From contig NZ_CP018624.1 in the NCBI RefSeq assembly GCF_002327185.1, forward strand, positions 496,001-560,000: 64,000 nt of DNA, in the 5' to 3' direction. Positions 35,160 to 44,759 of the stretch are shown in pieces (within the stretch, counting starts at the first letter, position 1; each line of letters starts with the position of its first letter). The notes beneath the pieces are model-generated. The model ran no database searches. It worked only from the letters and a program-made list of their open reading frames with translations, and was not told the DNA's origin. The position numbers were made by a program, and so were the translations under genes. Source of the DNA: Clostridium chauvoei (lineage in GTDB: Bacteria > Bacillota > Clostridia > Clostridiales > Clostridiaceae).

Positions 35160-37153
35160 ATGAATATAAATTTAGATGAGTTTCAACAAGAAGCTGTTTA
35201 TATAAAAGATAGAAATGTATTAGTGGTTGCAGCACCTGGTTCAGGAAAAACTACAGTAATAATAAATAGAGTAAACTACTTAGTAAATAATTTGAAAATA
35301 AAGATAGGTAATATAATAGTAATTACTTTTACAAGGGCCGCTGCGGACAATATGAGAACTAGATACAAGAAGATATTTGATTGTGAAAAAGCACCTTTCT
35401 TTGGGACTTTTCACGGATTGTTTTATAAGATTTTACTTAGAGAAGGATATAAAATAGACATAATAGATGGTGGAATAGCTTATAGAATAATTAAGAATGT
35501 ATTATCTAAATATTTAGATGATGTAAATGATGATAAGATAAAAGAAGTTTTAAATAATATTTCATACTTTAAGACTTCTCTAAAAGAACTAGATGAATAT
35601 AAGCCTACATTATCAAAGGAAATTTTTGAAGATTGTTTTTCTCATTATGAAGAATATAAAGATAAAAATAACCTTTGGGATTTCGATGATTTAGCTATAA
35701 CTGTTTTCAAGTTATTTAGGGATAATGAAGTAATATTAAAAAAATATAAAATGTTATTTAAATATGTTTTAGTAGATGAATTTCAAGATTGTGATGATTT
35801 ACAAATAAGTTTTTTAAAGTTAATAAATGATGGGAATGAACTTTTTGCTGTAGGTGATGAGGATCAATGTATTTATAGCTTTAGAGGATCAAAACCAGAA
35901 TATATGGTAAGTTTTAATGAAGACTTTAAAGATGCTAGAAAGGTATATTTATCAATTAATTATAGAAGTAAATTAAATATAGTGGATATATCTAAAAAGG
36001 TAATTAAATATAATTTGAAAAGAAATAAAAAAAAAATAAATTCCTTTAAAGAAAATAGAGGGGTTATAAGATATTCAAAACCTTACGATGAAACAGCACA
36101 AGGAGAAGAAATTGCATCAATAATAGAAAAAAGTATAGATGCCGTTGATGAGAATGCAATTCTTTATAGAACAAATATGGAAGCTAGAAGTTTAATAGAT
36201 ACTTTTACGAGAAAAAGAATACCTTTTGTACTTTTAGATAAAGGATACAATTTCTTTGATCACTTTATATGTAAAGATATATTAAGTTATCTTAGATTAG
36301 CAATTAATATAAATGATAAAGGAAGTTTTATTAACATAATAAACAAACCTTTTAGATATATAAGTAAAGCTACTATTGCTTATGTAAAAACTTCAAATGA
36401 ATATAAAAACTCGTTTGATTTAATTATAGATAAAAAGGATACTCCTCCATATCAAGCTAAAAAATAGCAGATTTGAGAAGAGATATTCAATATTTAAACA
36501 AAGTATCTTTAGGGAGTGCTATTCAAATTATAATTTCAGAACTTGGGTATATAGATTACTTAAAAGAATACGGTGAACGATATAATCAAAGTATTAGTGA
36601 CTTGGAAGATATTTTAGAAGAATTTAAAAGCGCAGCACAAGGGTTTAAGACTATAGTTGAACTTTTAAATCATGTTGAAAATGTAAAAGAGCAAATAGAA
36701 GAAAGTAAAGCTGAACAAAAAGGAGTTATACTAAGCACTATACACGGTGTTAAAGGAATGGAATTTAAAAATGTATTTATAATAAATTGTGATGAAGAAA
36801 CAATACCTCATAAATCATCTATTGATAAAAATATAGAAGAAGAGAGAAGATTATTTTATGTTGGTATAACAAGAGCTATAGATAATTTATATATATATTC
36901 ACCTAAAACTATTAGGGGTAAATTCAAGGAGCCTTCAAGATTTATAAAAGAAGGTGAATTTTCAGAAGAAAACAAAGTAGAGAGTTATGGTATGGAAGTT
37001 GGAAATAATATTTTCCATAAAAATTATGGAGAGGGTAAAGTTTTAGATATTGATAAAGATACTATAAGTATAGACTTTGGTGACAACATTTTGAGAAGAT
37101 TTTCCTTAAAAGTGTTAATAGAGAGTAATTTAATAGATTTTAGAATTGAGTAA
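35160..37153 (+). pseudogene. UvrD/PcrA-type superfamily 1 helicase, frameshifted
   Basis: Encodes a DNA-unwinding ATPase of the UvrD/Rep group in two frames. Part one (35160-36467) has Q-motif Gln9, Walker A APGSGKT at 25-31, motif II 'VDEFQDCDD', motif III 'GDEDQCIYSFRGS' and motif IV 'NYRSK'. Part two (continuing from 36461) has motif V 'STIHGVKGMEFKNVFI', motif VI 'YVGITRA' and a PcrA-like C-terminal tail. In the A-run 36459-36464, six A cause the codons AAA AAA TAG; seven would read on as AAA AAA ATA GCA. With that base restored the protein is exactly 664 residues. All motifs are intact, so the break is recent or a sequencing error. Confidence 0.85.
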
Positions 37154-37166
37154 AGAGGTTAATATT

Positions 37167-39128
37167 ATGAATGATTTAAATGTTAGAAATCTTAAATTTG
37201 CATTAGATATAGGAACACGTTCTATGATAGGGACAGTTTTGGAAGTAAAAGATGATAGGATGCAAGTTATATGTGAAAAATATATAGAACATGAACAACG
37301 AGCTATGATAGATGGGCAAATACATGATATAGATTTAGTTTCTAAAGGAGTTTTAGAAATAGTTTCAAGTTTGGAAAGTGAACTTAACATAAAATTAGAA
37401 TCAGTAGCAATTGCAGCAGCAGGAAGATTCCTAAAAACAATAGATACTAAAGCTGAAATGGAAATAAATCCTGATGAAGAAATAACTAATGATACAATAA
37501 GAAGTTTAGAGTTAATTGCAGTAAAAGAAGCTGAAGAGAAAATACAAGGGAATACAGATGGTAAGCTTTATTGTGTTGGATATTCAGTTGTAAGCTATTA
37601 TTTAAATGGCTTTGTTATATCAAATCTTAATGGACATAAGGGAGAAAATATTTCAGTAGAAGTTATTTCAACTTTCCTTCCAAGATCTGTTGTTGATTCT
37701 TTATATACTGTTATTAAAAAAGTAGGATTAAGAGTTGAAAACTTAACATTAGAACCAATAGCAGCAATAGAAGCAGTTGTTCCTAAAAAATTAAGACTTT
37801 TAAATATAGCGTTAATTGATATAGGAGCAGGTACATCTGATATAGCTATAAGTGCTAATGAAAAAATTTCAGCTTATGGAATGGTACCTCAAGCTGGGGA
37901 TGAAGTAACAGAGGTTATAGTACAAGAGTGTTTAGTAGATTTTAATTCAGCTGAAGAAATAAAGAAAAAAATAAATATTCAAGAAGAAATTACATATACA
38001 GATGTATTAGGCTTTGAAAATACTATTAAAAGTGAGGATTTAAAAAAAGCAATAAAGCCTATAGTAAAGAAGATAGCGGAAAGTATATCAAAAAAAATTA
38101 TAGAGCTAAATGGCAGTAAGTCTCCAAGTGCTTTATTTTTAGTTGGAGGAGGGGCTCATACTCCAGGGTTATCAGAAGAGATAACAGCAGAACTGAAAAT
38201 GGCACCACAAAGAGTTGCTATTAAAGATAGAAAGGCTATTGATGAATGTATTAGCAATGATAATTTAGGCTCAGAAGGTGTTACTGTATTAGGTATAGCA
38301 TTAGTAGCTGCAAAAAATAATGGTAAGGATTTTATTGATGTAATCTTAAATAAGACTCCTATAACTATGTTTAATACAAAGGAACATAAAATAATGGATG
38401 TATTATTACAAGCAGGAATAAATCCAGCGATGTTAATAGCTAAAAATGGGAAAAATATAAAATATACAATAAACGGAAATAAAAGAATAGCTTTTGGAGA
38501 AAAAGGAGAGAATCCTATTATAAAGTTAGATGGAAATTTAGCCAATATAGAAGAAAGAATTAAAGCAGGCTCTAATATAGAAGTAACTTTTGCAACAAAA
38601 GGCTTAGATGCTAAACCCAAAATAATGGAACAAATAAAGACTTTAGATAGTATAAGTATTTATATAAATGAAAAAATTATAAATGTTGAAACAATATCAT
38701 TTATAAATGGAAATTTAGTAAGCCTAGATACTGAAATTAAAGATGGTGATAATGTAACTTTTTTAATGCCTAAAACTATAGAAGATTTAAAGAAATATAT
38801 AATAAAAAAAGAAGTTGCTTTATATAAAAATGATATGGAGCTAGATGATAATTATGAAATTTCTGATGGAGAGAAATTTCACACAAAAGATATAGAAACA
38901 TCTAAAGAAACTATTGAAAATTCTAGTGAAGAAATAAAGGTAAATGTAAATGGAAAAAACATAGTACTTAAAAAAGATACTGAAAATATATTTGTTAGCA
39001 TATTTAATTATATAGATTTTGACCTAAAAAATACTCAAGGTATAATAAATCTTAGAATAAATGGTATGGAAGCTAAGTTTACTGATAGTTTAAAAGATGG
39101 TGATAAAATAGAGGTATTTTGGAGTTAG
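37167..39128 (+). CDS. FtsA-like actin-family ATPase with long C-terminal extension
   Basis: A 653-residue protein. Residues about 5-370 are an FtsA/PilM actin fold, with phosphate loops 'FALDIGTRSMIG' and 'ALIDIGAGTSDIAIS' and adenosine motif 'ALFLVGGGAHTPGL'. About 280 further residues form small beta-grasp-like repeats ('VNVNGKNIVLKKDTENIF' and 'LRINGMEAKFTDSLKDGDK'). Normal FtsA is about 420 residues and ends in an amphipathic membrane helix, not seen here, so this is probably a clostridial paralogue rather than the main divisome FtsA. Start ATG 37167 follows AAAGAGG by nine bases; the frame from 37146 overlaps the end of the helicase gene. Function in division or envelope is inference. 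Confidence 0.8.
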   Translation: MNDLNVRNLKFALDIGTRSMIGTVLEVKDDRMQVICEKYIEHEQRAMIDGQIHDIDLVSKGVLEIVSSLESELNIKLESVAIAAAGRFLKTIDTKAEMEINPDEEITNDTIRSLELIAVKEAEEKIQGNTDGKLYCVGYSVVSYYLNGFVISNLNGHKGENISVEVISTFLPRSVVDSLYTVIKKVGLRVENLTLEPIAAIEAVVPKKLRLLNIALIDIGAGTSDIAISANEKISAYGMVPQAGDEVTEVIVQECLVDFNSAEEIKKKINIQEEITYTDVLGFENTIKSEDLKKAIKPIVKKIAESISKKIIELNGSKSPSALFLVGGGAHTPGLSEEITAELKMAPQRVAIKDRKAIDECISNDNLGSEGVTVLGIALVAAKNNGKDFIDVILNKTPITMFNTKEHKIMDVLLQAGINPAMLIAKNGKNIKYTINGNKRIAFGEKGENPIIKLDGNLANIEERIKAGSNIEVTFATKGLDAKPKIMEQIKTLDSISIYINEKIINVETISFINGNLVSLDTEIKDGDNVTFLMPKTIEDLKKYIIKKEVALYKNDMELDDNYEISDGEKFHTKDIETSKETIENSSEEIKVNVNGKNIVLKKDTENIFVSIFNYIDFDLKNTQGIINLRINGMEAKFTDSLKDGDKIEVFWS

Positions 39129-39130
39129 TT

Positions 39131-39152
39131 AAAACCTCTTAATGGTTTTTGT
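39131..39152 (+). terminator. Weak terminator
   Basis: AAAACC pairs with GGTTTT around a seven-base loop, followed by TTGTTTC. The stem is short, so read-through into the M20 gene is likely. Confidence 0.4.
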
Positions 39153-39179
39153 TTCGGCTTATAAAAAGGGGGACGTATT

Positions 39180-40385
39180 ATGAGCTATTTCAAACAACAA
39201 GCCTTAAATATTAAGAGTGAACTTATAGATATAAGACGTAAACTACACGAAAATCCAGAACTAGGTATGGAGGAGTATGAAACTTCAAAATTAATAAAAA
39301 CTTTTTTAAAAAAAGAAGGTATTAATTTTGTTGAAGTAGCTAAAACTGGGGTTTGTGGAATAATAGAAGGAACAAAAGAGGGGCAAGATTTAAAAACAAT
39401 AGCGTTAAGAGCAGACATGGATGCTTTACCTATTGAAGAAAAAAATTCTTGCATATATTCATCTAAGGTTAATGGAAAGATGCATGCGTGTGGACATGAT
39501 GCACATACAGCTATACTTTTAGGTTGTGCAAAACTTTTAAATAAAAATAGAAATTTATTTAGTGGAAATGTAAAACTTTTATTTGAACCAGCAGAAGAAA
39601 CTATAGGCGGTTCTAAAATTATGATTCAAGAAGGTGTTTTAGAAAACCCTAAAGTAGATGCTATATTAGGATTGCATGTAGAAGAAACTGTAGAATGTGG
39701 TAAAGTAATGGTTAAAAAAGGTGTAGTAAATGCATCTTCAAATCCTTTTAAAATAATTATAAAAGGGTCGGGTGGACATGGGGCATACCCTCATACTACA
39801 ATTGATCCAATAGTTATAGCAAGTAATATTATTCTATCACTACAAACTATTGTTAGCAGAGAAATAAATCCTAATAATAAAGCAGTAGTGACGGTAGGTA
39901 CAATACATGGAGGTACAGCTCAAAATGTAATACCTGAAGAAGTTATACTTACAGGTATAATAAGAACTATGTTTAAAGAAGATAGAGAATATATAAAAAA
40001 GAGACTAACAGAGATAGTAAGTGGAATATGTAAGGCATCAAGAGCTAATTGTAGTATCGAAATAGAAGATTCATATCCAAGTCTTTATAATGATAACTTT
40101 ATGGTAGAGTTATTTAAAAATGTGTCAGATAATATTTTAGGTAGGGAAAATATAATTGTTCAAGAAAATCCTAAAATGGGAGTTGAAAGCTTTGCATATT
40201 TTGCAAATGAAAGGCCTTGTGTATTTTATTTTTTAGGATCTTCCAATAAAGACAAAGGGATTATATATCCAGCTCATAGTAGCTTGTTTGATATTGATGA
40301 AGATTGTCTGACTATAGGAGTAGCAATACAATGTGAGTTGGTTCTTCAATATTTGACAAGAAGGGAATTTAATATTAATCTATAA
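39180..40385 (+). CDS. M20-family metal-dependent amidohydrolase (N-acyl-amino-acid hydrolase type)
   Basis: Cytoplasmic dizinc hydrolase of 401 residues that cleaves N-acyl amino acids. Metal ligands are visible in 'MHACGHDAHTA' (Cys and His), in 'EPAEETIGG' (catalytic Glu pair) and in 'GLHVEE'. The dimerisation domain insert ('GSGGHGAYPHTTIDPIVIA') is normal. The family includes N-acetyldiaminopimelate deacetylase and hippurate or indole-acetyl-amino-acid hydrolases; the exact substrate is not clear, and no lysine-pathway gene is near. ATG 39180 follows AAAGGGGG. Confidence 0.9.
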   Translation: MSYFKQQALNIKSELIDIRRKLHENPELGMEEYETSKLIKTFLKKEGINFVEVAKTGVCGIIEGTKEGQDLKTIALRADMDALPIEEKNSCIYSSKVNGKMHACGHDAHTAILLGCAKLLNKNRNLFSGNVKLLFEPAEETIGGSKIMIQEGVLENPKVDAILGLHVEETVECGKVMVKKGVVNASSNPFKIIIKGSGGHGAYPHTTIDPIVIASNIILSLQTIVSREINPNNKAVVTVGTIHGGTAQNVIPEEVILTGIIRTMFKEDREYIKKRLTEIVSGICKASRANCSIEIEDSYPSLYNDNFMVELFKNVSDNILGRENIIVQENPKMGVESFAYFANERPCVFYFLGSSNKDKGIIYPAHSSLFDIDEDCLTIGVAIQCELVLQYLTRREFNINL

Positions 40386-40435
40386 CAATGGGGAAAATAT
40401 AATTAAAGATAGAAAAAACACTAGGAGTGATTAGT

Positions 40436-41404
40436 TTGATAATAGGAATAGGTACAAATGAGGCAGGTCAAAGATTAGATAAGTTCTTAAGAAAATTATT
40501 AAAGGATGTTCCTTTAAGTAAAATATTTAAGGCTTTAAGAAAAGGCGACGTAAGAGTAAATGGAAAGAAACAAAAGGAAAATTATACATTACAATTAGAT
40601 GATGTAGTAGAAATAAAATATATTCAAAGTAATAAAGAAAAGACAAAACCTAAGTTTATAAAAGTAGAATCTGGTGGTTTAAAGATAACTTATGAGGATG
40701 ATAATCTTTTAGTTGTTGAAAAGTGGCCAGGAGTATTAGTTCATCCAGATCAAAAGGGGCACGAAGCAACATTAACAGATTATGTTTTATCATATCTAAA
40801 TGAAAAGGGTGATTATCTTCCAGAAAGTGAAGTAACATTTACTCCAGCATCATGCAATAGATTAGACAGAAATACTTCAGGTATAGTTATTTTCGGAAAA
40901 ACTTTTGAAGGCTTGAGAGAATTAAATGAAATAATAAGAGAAGGTAAAGTAGATAAATATTATAATGCACTAGTTAAAGGTAAAGTTAAAGATGGGTTAT
41001 ATAAAGGTTATATCCTAAAAAATGAGGAAGTTAATATATCAAAAGTATATGATAATGAAGTTCCAAATTCAAAAGAGATAGCCATGGAAGTTAAAACTAT
41101 ACAAACTAATGGTGCATATTCTTTATTAGAAATAAATTTAATAACAGGAAGAAGTCATCAAATTAGAGCTCATTTAGCTCACCTTGGAACACCGATTATA
41201 GGTGATAGTAAATACGGAGATAGAAAATTAAATTCTTTCTTTGCAAATAAGTTTGGGTTAGATTGTCAGTTTTTATATGCATATAAACTGATCTTTAGAA
41301 ATACGGATGGGAAATTAGATTACTTAAAAAATAAAACAGTAGTTGAAAGTTTACCTCCAATATTTAAAAAGATAAAGAAGGATGTATTTAAGTTTTCAAT
41401 ATAG
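40436..41404 (+). CDS. RluA-family pseudouridine synthase (RluC/D-like)
   Basis: Converts specific uridines of rRNA to pseudouridine. 322 residues: an S4 RNA-binding domain (about 8-65, 'RLDKFLRKLLKDVPLSKIFKALRKGDVRVNG' in parts) and a catalytic domain with 'CNRLDRNTSGIVIFGKT', whose Asp in RLD is the nucleophile. 'LITGRSHQIRAHLAHLG' is the second family motif. GTG 40427 coincides with the ribosome site AGGAGTG, so TTG 40436, eight bases on, is preferred. Target nucleotides cannot be told from sequence. Confidence 0.9.
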   Translation: MIIGIGTNEAGQRLDKFLRKLLKDVPLSKIFKALRKGDVRVNGKKQKENYTLQLDDVVEIKYIQSNKEKTKPKFIKVESGGLKITYEDDNLLVVEKWPGVLVHPDQKGHEATLTDYVLSYLNEKGDYLPESEVTFTPASCNRLDRNTSGIVIFGKTFEGLRELNEIIREGKVDKYYNALVKGKVKDGLYKGYILKNEEVNISKVYDNEVPNSKEIAMEVKTIQTNGAYSLLEINLITGRSHQIRAHLAHLGTPIIGDSKYGDRKLNSFFANKFGLDCQFLYAYKLIFRNTDGKLDYLKNKTVVESLPPIFKKIKKDVFKFSI

Positions 41405-41423
41405 ATTATAAAAGGGGATAAGT

Positions 41424-43043
41424 ATGGAAGAGAGAAATGCCGGGAGAGGCTTTTTAATATTATCTATAGCTGGACTTGTAGGGAAGTTACTTTCAGCTGT
41501 CTATATGCCGTTTTTAAGAGGAATAATAGGTGTAGCAGGTTATGGAATATATCAAGCAAGTTATGATGTTTTTATATTTATATTTGCAGTAACAAGTTTA
41601 GGTACTCAACCAGCTGTTACTAAGGTTGTTACAGAACTTAGAGCTATTGGAAATCATAAAGATGCATTAAGAGCGATGAAGCTTGCCAGAAGGTATTTAG
41701 CTATAATAGGGGTGGTAGTTACTGCAATATTTATGACTTTTGCATCTAATATAGCAGAATTTGTTAATGCGCCTAAATCAGGAATAGCATTATTTATTTT
41801 AGGGCCAACAATTGTATTATCAGCAATATTATCTTCATATAGAGGATATATACAGGGAATAGAAGATATGACTACCTTAGCTATATCACAAGTTTTAGAA
41901 CAAATAATAAATGTAGTTTTAAGTTTAGTATTTGCTTTTTTACTTGCAAAATTTAGTTTAGAGTGGGGTAGCGCTGGAGGAACTGTTGGTACTTCAATAG
42001 GAGCGTTAGTTGCAATAGTATTTATAATGTTCATATATGAAAAAAGAGATTATGAAGAAGAAGCAATTATAAGTGATACGTCTACTAAAAAAGTAAGTGA
42101 TAGAATTATTTTAAGAAAACTTATAATGTATGGACTTCCAATAACATTAGTTGCAGGAATGCAAAATGCAGCAGGAATCATTGATGTAGCAAATGTTAAC
42201 GGTAGATTATTACATGCAGGTTTTATAGGTTCAGAAGTAAATAGCTTATATGGAATATTAGGAAGTTATAAAACATTAATATATGTACCATTAACAATAG
42301 TTACTGCTTTAGGAACAGCTATTTTTCCAAAGATAATTCAAGCTTTTGTGGAAAGAAATAAAAAAGAATTAAAAAAACAAATGAGTTATTCTTTTAGAAT
42401 AACTTATATGATAACTATACCAGCTACTTTTGGATTAGCTGTTTTAGCAAAACCAATTTATGAATTCTTATTTGGAACTTCACAAGGGTATGAACTTTTA
42501 ATGTATGGTTCTTGTGTTTTAATATTTATGTCAATAACAACTATACAAAATACAATCCTTCAAGGAATTAATAAGTTGTATTTAATATTAGCTACAGCTG
42601 GGCTTGGGATAATAATAAAATTTATAGCAAATTACTTCCTTGTAGGTATTAAAGAAATAAATATAATGGGAGCTGTAATCGGGAATTTACTGGCATTTTT
42701 AGTTCCAGCAATAATAAATCATATAGAGCTAACAAAGTTCTTTAAGGTAAAAGTTCCAATAATAAAACAAGCAATAACCCCAATAATATCATCAATAATT
42801 ATGACGTTTGTTATATATATAATTAAGGTTCCTGTACTTAGATCAATCTGGATAATTTCTGAAGGAGCGTTAATGACTAGACTATTAATAGGTCTTGCAA
42901 CTTTTGTTTTAGTAGCTATAGGGGGAGTAGTTTACTTATACATAATGGTTTGTTTTGGTGGAATAAGAAAAAAAGATTTAGATATAATTTCTCCTAAATT
43001 ATATAAAGTAATGCCGAGAAGTATTAGAAGACAATTATTATAA
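41424..43043 (+). CDS. MOP-superfamily flippase (MurJ/SpoVB/YtgP type)
   Basis: A 539-residue membrane protein with about fourteen hydrophobic helices, of the polysaccharide/lipid II flippase family. The N-terminus 'NAGRGFLILSIAGLVGKLLSA' and the first-repeat segment 'GYGIYQASYDVFIF' fit the YtgP/MurJ branch, which moves lipid-linked peptidoglycan precursor across the membrane. It is 19 bases after the pseudouridine synthase and probably co-transcribed. It is convergent with spoVB, a second member of the same superfamily. Confidence 0.85.
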   Translation: MEERNAGRGFLILSIAGLVGKLLSAVYMPFLRGIIGVAGYGIYQASYDVFIFIFAVTSLGTQPAVTKVVTELRAIGNHKDALRAMKLARRYLAIIGVVVTAIFMTFASNIAEFVNAPKSGIALFILGPTIVLSAILSSYRGYIQGIEDMTTLAISQVLEQIINVVLSLVFAFLLAKFSLEWGSAGGTVGTSIGALVAIVFIMFIYEKRDYEEEAIISDTSTKKVSDRIILRKLIMYGLPITLVAGMQNAAGIIDVANVNGRLLHAGFIGSEVNSLYGILGSYKTLIYVPLTIVTALGTAIFPKIIQAFVERNKKELKKQMSYSFRITYMITIPATFGLAVLAKPIYEFLFGTSQGYELLMYGSCVLIFMSITTIQNTILQGINKLYLILATAGLGIIIKFIANYFLVGIKEINIMGAVIGNLLAFLVPAIINHIELTKFFKVKVPIIKQAITPIISSIIMTFVIYIIKVPVLRSIWIISEGALMTRLLIGLATFVLVAIGGVVYLYIMVCFGGIRKKDLDIISPKLYKVMPRSIRRQLL

Positions 43044-43070
43044 AGGTGAGCTGGAGAGCTCACCTTTTTA
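43044..43070. terminator. Bidirectional terminator between the two flippase genes
   Basis: AGGTGAGCT (43044-43052) pairs with AGCTCACCT (43057-43065) around a GGAG loop, then a T-run. It begins directly at the upstream stop codon. Confidence 0.85.
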
Positions 43071-44567
43071 ATCTTCTACAACACCAAAAAAACTTAAAAT
43101 TGCAAATATACCAAAGGATAATACGCAAATAATTATATTTTTAGCTATAAATAAGTCTTTTAGAAGAGTAATTGATAATATGTTTAAAATCATATAAATT
43201 AATATACTTAACAAAATAAAAATACTTATATTAGTTTTAGATAAGTTTAAATCTAAATGTTTTTTTACTTCATAAAGGTTAATTGCAAGACTTAAAGTTG
43301 AAGTTATGAACATTGTTAAAGCATATCCTAAAATATTTATACTTGGTATAGCTGTAAATATAAAAAGTGAGATAAGTTCTACAAATGCAACTATAAGAGA
43401 GTTTCTTAAAATAATTCCTTGTTTATTTAACCCATTAAGAATTCCAAACATTGTAGTTGATGTAAATAAAATAGGTGCACAAAGAGAACTGATTTTTATA
43501 TATTGGCCTAAATCGTCTCTGTTATAAAACATCTGCCCTAAAGAGTCAGGGATTATATTGCAAATTATAGTAGTAGCAAGTCCCAGTAAAAAGGCTATCT
43601 TCATTACCTTCCTTATTCTAACAGTTGCATTATAATACTCACCTTTACTTAAAGTTTGAGATAAATCAGGTATTATAAGAGAGTTTATAGAGCTTACTAC
43701 AATCATTGGAAAACTAATTATAGTTAAAGCCATACCAGTGAATTTACCAATTAAACCAAGAGCGGTAGAATAATCGAATCCAGCAACTATTAATCTTCTT
43801 GGAATTATTAATGTAGAAGCTGTTGCAAATAAGTTACCTAAAAATCCATTTATACAAAGAGGAAAAGCAATTATAAATACGTTAAATAATAATTGTGAAG
43901 CTCTTTCAGGTTTATCCTTGGTTATAGGTGCTTTTCTAGATAAATGTTTATAATAAGTAAAAAGTAGTAATAAACTTTGAAGCTCACCAATTGCAAGTGA
44001 TACATAAGCTAGGGTTACTAAGCCTTCAATAGTTTTAGACTTAAACATAAAAATTAAAAGGGCAAGAGTTAAAACTCTCATAGCTTTTTCTAAAATATCT
44101 ATAAAAGAAGGCATAGTTATTTTAGAAACTCCATAAAAATATCCTTTTAAAATATTAGATAAGGCTATAAAAACCATAGCAGGACAAGTAACTCTTATTG
44201 CATTTACAGTCCTAACATCATTAACTCCATATTTACTTATAAATGGAGCAAGAATAAAAACAATAATTCCTATAATAACAGCCCATACAATATTAAATAT
44301 AGCTACAGTTTTCATTGTTTTTCGTATGTTATTATATTCACCTTTAGCGTTATAGACTGCTGATACTTGTGAAATAGCAGCTATAATACCTGCTGTCATC
44401 AAGCAAATAAACAGATTATATATTGGCATAACCAAACTATATAATCCGATTCCTTTAGGACCTATAAGATTAGATAAGTATATTGAAAATATAAAACCTA
44501 AAATACCAGTTGTTATATTTGATGCGGTAAGTAAAAATGAGTTTTTAACAAAATTATCTTTTCCCAC
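43068..44567 (-). CDS. spoVB: SpoVB-type stage V sporulation flippase
   Basis: A 499-residue, about fourteen-helix member of the same superfamily as the convergent gene, closest in plan to SpoVB, which is needed for spore cortex peptidoglycan in Bacillus. The N-terminus 'VKNSFLLTASNITTGILGFIFSIYLSNLIGPKGIGLY' (two adjacent parts) and 'ILKGYFYGVSKITMPSFIDI' are typical. The start ATG 44567 follows AAAGGAGTG. It has 183 bases of divergent promoter space before the PAS-GGDEF gene. Assignment to SpoVB rather than a related flippase rests on overall resemblance. Confidence 0.8.
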   Translation of the reverse strand: MGKDNFVKNSFLLTASNITTGILGFIFSIYLSNLIGPKGIGLYSLVMPIYNLFICLMTAGIIAAISQVSAVYNAKGEYNNIRKTMKTVAIFNIVWAVIIGIIVFILAPFISKYGVNDVRTVNAIRVTCPAMVFIALSNILKGYFYGVSKITMPSFIDILEKAMRVLTLALLIFMFKSKTIEGLVTLAYVSLAIGELQSLLLLFTYYKHLSRKAPITKDKPERASQLLFNVFIIAFPLCINGFLGNLFATASTLIIPRRLIVAGFDYSTALGLIGKFTGMALTIISFPMIVVSSINSLIIPDLSQTLSKGEYYNATVRIRKVMKIAFLLGLATTIICNIIPDSLGQMFYNRDDLGQYIKISSLCAPILFTSTTMFGILNGLNKQGIILRNSLIVAFVELISLFIFTAIPSINILGYALTMFITSTLSLAINLYEVKKHLDLNLSKTNISIFILLSILIYMILNILSITLLKDLFIAKNIIICVLSFGIFAILSFFGVVED

Positions 44568-44759
44568 AGCTATTCACTCCTTTAATTACATTTATATTTA
44601 TTCGAATAAATTAAAAATTATGATATTACATTAAATATTACAAAATACAACAAAGATTATAAGTTATATGTGTTTAAATTTTAATTTAATTATATATTTT
44701 ATTTTAATTTTGATGTATAATACATAAAAGAGTTACTATTTAAAAAAGGAATGGATACA

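Noticed and set aside
36459..36467. Programmed -1 ribosomal frameshift in the helicase gene
   Set aside because: A -1 shift would restore the frame, but the site is T AAA AAA rather than a canonical A AAA AAA/G heptamer, and no downstream stimulating hairpin stands out; mutation or sequencing error is simpler.
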